Positions 5,723 through 7,159 of a stretch of 7,159 nt of DNA are shown in pieces. Position numbers and translations under genes: made by a program. How positions within the stretch are numbered: position 1 is the first letter of the stretch; every line of letters starts with the position of its first letter. The stretch is from an uncultured Flavobacterium sp. (GTDB taxonomy: Bacteria > Bacteroidota > Bacteroidia > Flavobacteriales > Flavobacteriaceae), in NCBI RefSeq assembly GCF_937876455.1, contig NZ_CALFIG010000108.1:1-7159 (forward strand), in the 5' to 3' direction. The notes under the pieces were generated by a model that saw only the letters and a list, made by a program, of their open reading frames with translations, had not been told where the DNA came from and searched no databases.

Positions 5723-6748
5723 TTAACCTCTACGGCCGCCACCGCCACCGCCACCAGATCTACCGCCTCCGCCGAAACCTCCGCCGAAACCTCCAGATCT
5801 TCCGCCACCTCCATAATCAGAATTTCTAGGTGTAGAAGGATAAGAATTTGTTCGTGGTTCTATTGTTCGTGGTTGATTTGTTGTTCTTGGTTCAACGGTT
5901 CTCGGTTGTGTCGTAGTTGAACGAGGTGTTCCCGTTCCATTTGTGTCATGAGAATACGTTCTTGGTTGCGTTGATCTAGGTTCTCCAATTGTTGTGCTTC
6001 TAGGTTGTCCAATAGTTACAGGTCTTGGTGTGCCGGTGTCTCTTCTTGGTGGCTCCATAACGCTTGTTCCGCTTCTTCTTCCACCTCCATTGTAATATCT
6101 TCCAGAAGAATAATCGGCTCCGTTTGCAAAGCCGCTAACACTTCCTCTTCTTCCGTGGTTGTATGCAATGTGGTTTCCGCCATATCCATACCAGCCATTC
6201 CAACCCCAGTTGTTGTAAGGGCTGTAATATCCATAATAGCCACCGTACCAATTGTTCCATCCCCAGCCCCAGTTGTAGCCATAATAGCCACCATACCAGT
6301 TGTTCCATCCCCAACCCCAGTTGTTGTAAGGGTAATAACCACCATACCAATTGTTCCAACCCCAAGAATTGTAGTATCCGCCCCAACCCCAATATGGATT
6401 GTTATTATATACGTTAACTACCACATTACTTTGATTGTTTCCCCAACCTGCGTAATTTTGTGTTTGTGTTTTTACAGTATCTATAGGAGTAGAATAGTTG
6501 TTTACATCAGTAAAGGTTTCATCCGTAGCATACTCTTCTCGCATTGATTGAAATTGTGCAGCATACTTACTCGTATTTGCCGTTTGCTCTTGATAAACTA
6601 CTTTTTTAGATGTATCTGCGCCATAAACGCCATCATTATCATAATAAGATGAGTTTTGGTATGAACCACACGAATACAGTGCGATAGAACCAACAAATAG
6701 CATTAAAAATCTATTCGTTTTTAGGATTGAAAGGTAATTTGTCATCAT
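5723..6748 (-). CDS. W/Y/G-repeat lipoprotein with PRT repeats and glycine-rich tail, function unknown
   Basis: Protein of 341 residues. An N-terminal hydrophobic stretch (14-25) ends in L-Y-S-C with C27 as the likely lipidated Cys, so a lipoprotein is expected. Four regions follow: a non-repetitive, Tyr- and Thr-rich segment (28-112); aromatic repeats of about 16-17 residues built on G-W-G-W-N-N-W-Y-G-G-Y-Y (roughly 118-190); a segment with about nine copies of Q/E/T-P-R-S/T (249-309); and a Gly/Arg tail (313-341). No catalytic domain is recognisable. The composition resembles flexible, surface-exposed or matrix-like segments rather than an enzyme. Two adjacent ATGs (6748 and 6745) could start it; both give the same lipobox. 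It is the first gene of a probable operon with the OmpP1/FadL-type barrel and diverges from proS. That pairing suggests an envelope partner of the barrel, but this is inference only. Confidence 0.78.
   Translation of the reverse strand: MMTNYLSILKTNRFLMLFVGSIALYSCGSYQNSSYYDNDGVYGADTSKKVVYQEQTANTSKYAAQFQSMREEYATDETFTDVNNYSTPIDTVKTQTQNYAGWGNNQSNVVVNVYNNNPYWGWGGYYNSWGWNNWYGGYYPYNNWGWGWNNWYGGYYGYNWGWGWNNWYGGYYGYYSPYNNWGWNGWYGYGGNHIAYNHGRRGSVSGFANGADYSSGRYYNGGGRRSGTSVMEPPRRDTGTPRPVTIGQPRSTTIGEPRSTQPRTYSHDTNGTGTPRSTTTQPRTVEPRTTNQPRTIEPRTNSYPSTPRNSDYGGGGRSGGFGGGFGGGGRSGGGGGGGRRG
5738..5755. repeat. hexanucleotide microsatellite, 3 copies, in the glycine tail
   Basis: GCCACC occurs three times in tandem on the plus strand (GGTGGC on the coding strand), encoding part of the poly-Gly run just before the lipoprotein stop. 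Unit changes would alter the tail length without shifting the frame. Confidence 0.75.
5771..5794. repeat. perfect tandem duplication of a 12-mer in the glycine tail
   Basis: GCCGAAACCTCC is repeated twice without a gap (5771-5782 and 5783-5794). It encodes the two G-G-F-G-type units of the tail and looks like a recent duplication. Confidence 0.8.
6186..6377. repeat. tandem coding repeats (periods 48 and 51 bp) in the lipoprotein gene
   Basis: Copies aligned on the CCATACC/CCGTACC core recur at 6231 and 6279 (48 bp apart), with a third copy offset by 51 bp near 6330 and a more diverged one at about 6186-6220. The 48-bp copies are nearly identical in DNA as well as protein, which points to recent duplication or gene-conversion-like homogenisation. 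Each encodes one G-W-G-W-N-N-W-Y-G-G-Y-Y unit. Confidence 0.8.
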
Positions 6749-6776
6749 ATATACAATTTTTTATTGTTGGTCATTG

Positions 6777-6784
6777 CAAAATTA
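6777..6784 (-). promoter_or_regulatory. candidate -7 element for the lipoprotein-porin operon
   Basis: The minus strand reads TAATTTTG, an exact TAnnTTTG match 28 bp before the lipoprotein start codon, in the 96-bp gap shared with the divergent proS gene. No convincing -33 TTTG is present at usual spacing, and no equally good element was found for proS on the plus strand. Confidence 0.38.
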
Positions 6785-6844
6785 ATTAGTTTTGTCGGAC
6801 TAAATTAATACAAATTAAACAATTTTTGTGCCAAATTAACAATA

Positions 6845-7159
6845 ATGAGTAAAAAATTAACATCTAGAACAGAAGATTATTCCAAATGGTATAACGAATT
6901 AGTGGTTAAAGCAGATTTAGCTGAAAATTCTGGAGTAAGAGGGTGTATGGTTATTAAGCCTTACGGATACGCAATTTGGGAAAAAATGCAAGCCCAATTA
7001 GATAAAATGTTCAAAGAAACAGGACATAGTAACGCGTATTTTCCTCTTTTTGTTCCTAAGAGTATGTTTGAAGCAGAAGAGAAAAATGCAGAAGGTTTTG
7101 CAAAAGAGTGTGCAATTGTAACTCATTATCGTTTAAAAAATGATGAATCAAATCCAGGA
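6845..7159 (+). CDS. proS: prolyl-tRNA synthetase, N-terminal 105 residues (3' end outside window)
   Basis: The frame starts at ATG 6845 and remains open to the window edge, giving 105 residues of a protein normally about 490 long. It joins proline to tRNA-Pro in the cytoplasm. Recognisable blocks are T-S-R-T-E-D-Y-S-K-W-Y-N-E-L-V (6-20), K-A-D-L-A-E-N-S-G-V-R-G-C-M-V-I-K-P-Y-G (22-41), the class II motif 1 region N-A-Y-F-P-L-F-V-P-K-S, and E-G-F-A-K-E-C-A-I-V-T-H-Y-R-L. This is the eukaryote/archaeal-like ProRS (type 3) usual in Bacteroidota, not the longer bacterial form with an editing insertion. It diverges from the lipoprotein gene across a 96-bp gap. Confidence 0.96.
   Translation, partial: MSKKLTSRTEDYSKWYNELVVKADLAENSGVRGCMVIKPYGYAIWEKMQAQLDKMFKETGHSNAYFPLFVPKSMFEAEEKNAEGFAKECAIVTHYRLKNDESNPG

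Noticed and set aside
5689..5814. N-terminal extension of the porin from the ATG at 5814
   Set aside because: It overlaps the lipoprotein coding region, has an A/V/E-rich composition produced by reading GGN repeats out of frame, and would place the obvious signal peptide 42 residues inside the protein.
6186..6377. CRISPR-like array
   Set aside because: The repeat units are contiguous, in frame with a protein, lack unique spacers, and no cas genes are present.
5663..6547. Open frames on the plus strand and in alternative minus frames across the lipoprotein gene
   Set aside because: Their Ser/Arg-, Pro/Val/Ile- or Leu/Gly-rich sequences are shadows of the repeats on the real coding strand and match no protein family.

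Overview
The window comes from a low-GC Bacteroidota genome, most likely a member of the Flavobacteriaceae. The evidence is a C-terminal type IX secretion (T9SS) sorting domain, promoter elements of the Bacteroidota type (TAnnTTTG) with no Shine-Dalgarno sites, a ProRS of the eukaryote/archaeal-like type, and proteins with a flavobacterial look (RimO beginning MRTKSLKSNK, an OmpP1/FadL-type porin). Organism identity is inferred from these features only.

Left part (1-2192): the 3' end of a YceI-family gene runs, with a 9-bp gap, into a DUF2271 protein that carries a T9SS sorting tail. An ApbE-type FAD:protein FMN transferase faces it, stop to stop, 5 bp apart. The DUF2271 protein contains D-A-T-S-G-A-T-L-T at residues 99-107, which is the acceptor signature ApbE enzymes use to attach FMN covalently to Thr. 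The three genes therefore look like part of an extracytoplasmic flavin redox locus whose flavoprotein may be exported to the cell surface. This is the most interesting part of the window.

Middle (2193-4149): a small DUF465/YdcH-like gene stands alone. It has a good Bacteroidota promoter, a perfect 14-bp dyad placed where a Crp/Fnr-type activator would sit, and a strong hairpin terminator. Next is rimO, the methylthiotransferase for ribosomal protein S12. About 250 bp of non-coding DNA follows, with two hairpins and a short GC-richer block that no gene explains.

Right part (4150-7159): a probable two-gene operon on the minus strand encodes a W/Y/G-repeat lipoprotein and, 34 bp downstream, an outer-membrane beta-barrel of the OmpP1/FadL/TodX family. 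Diverging from it, proS starts at 6845 and runs off the window edge. No RNA gene, insertion sequence, phage gene or CRISPR array was seen.
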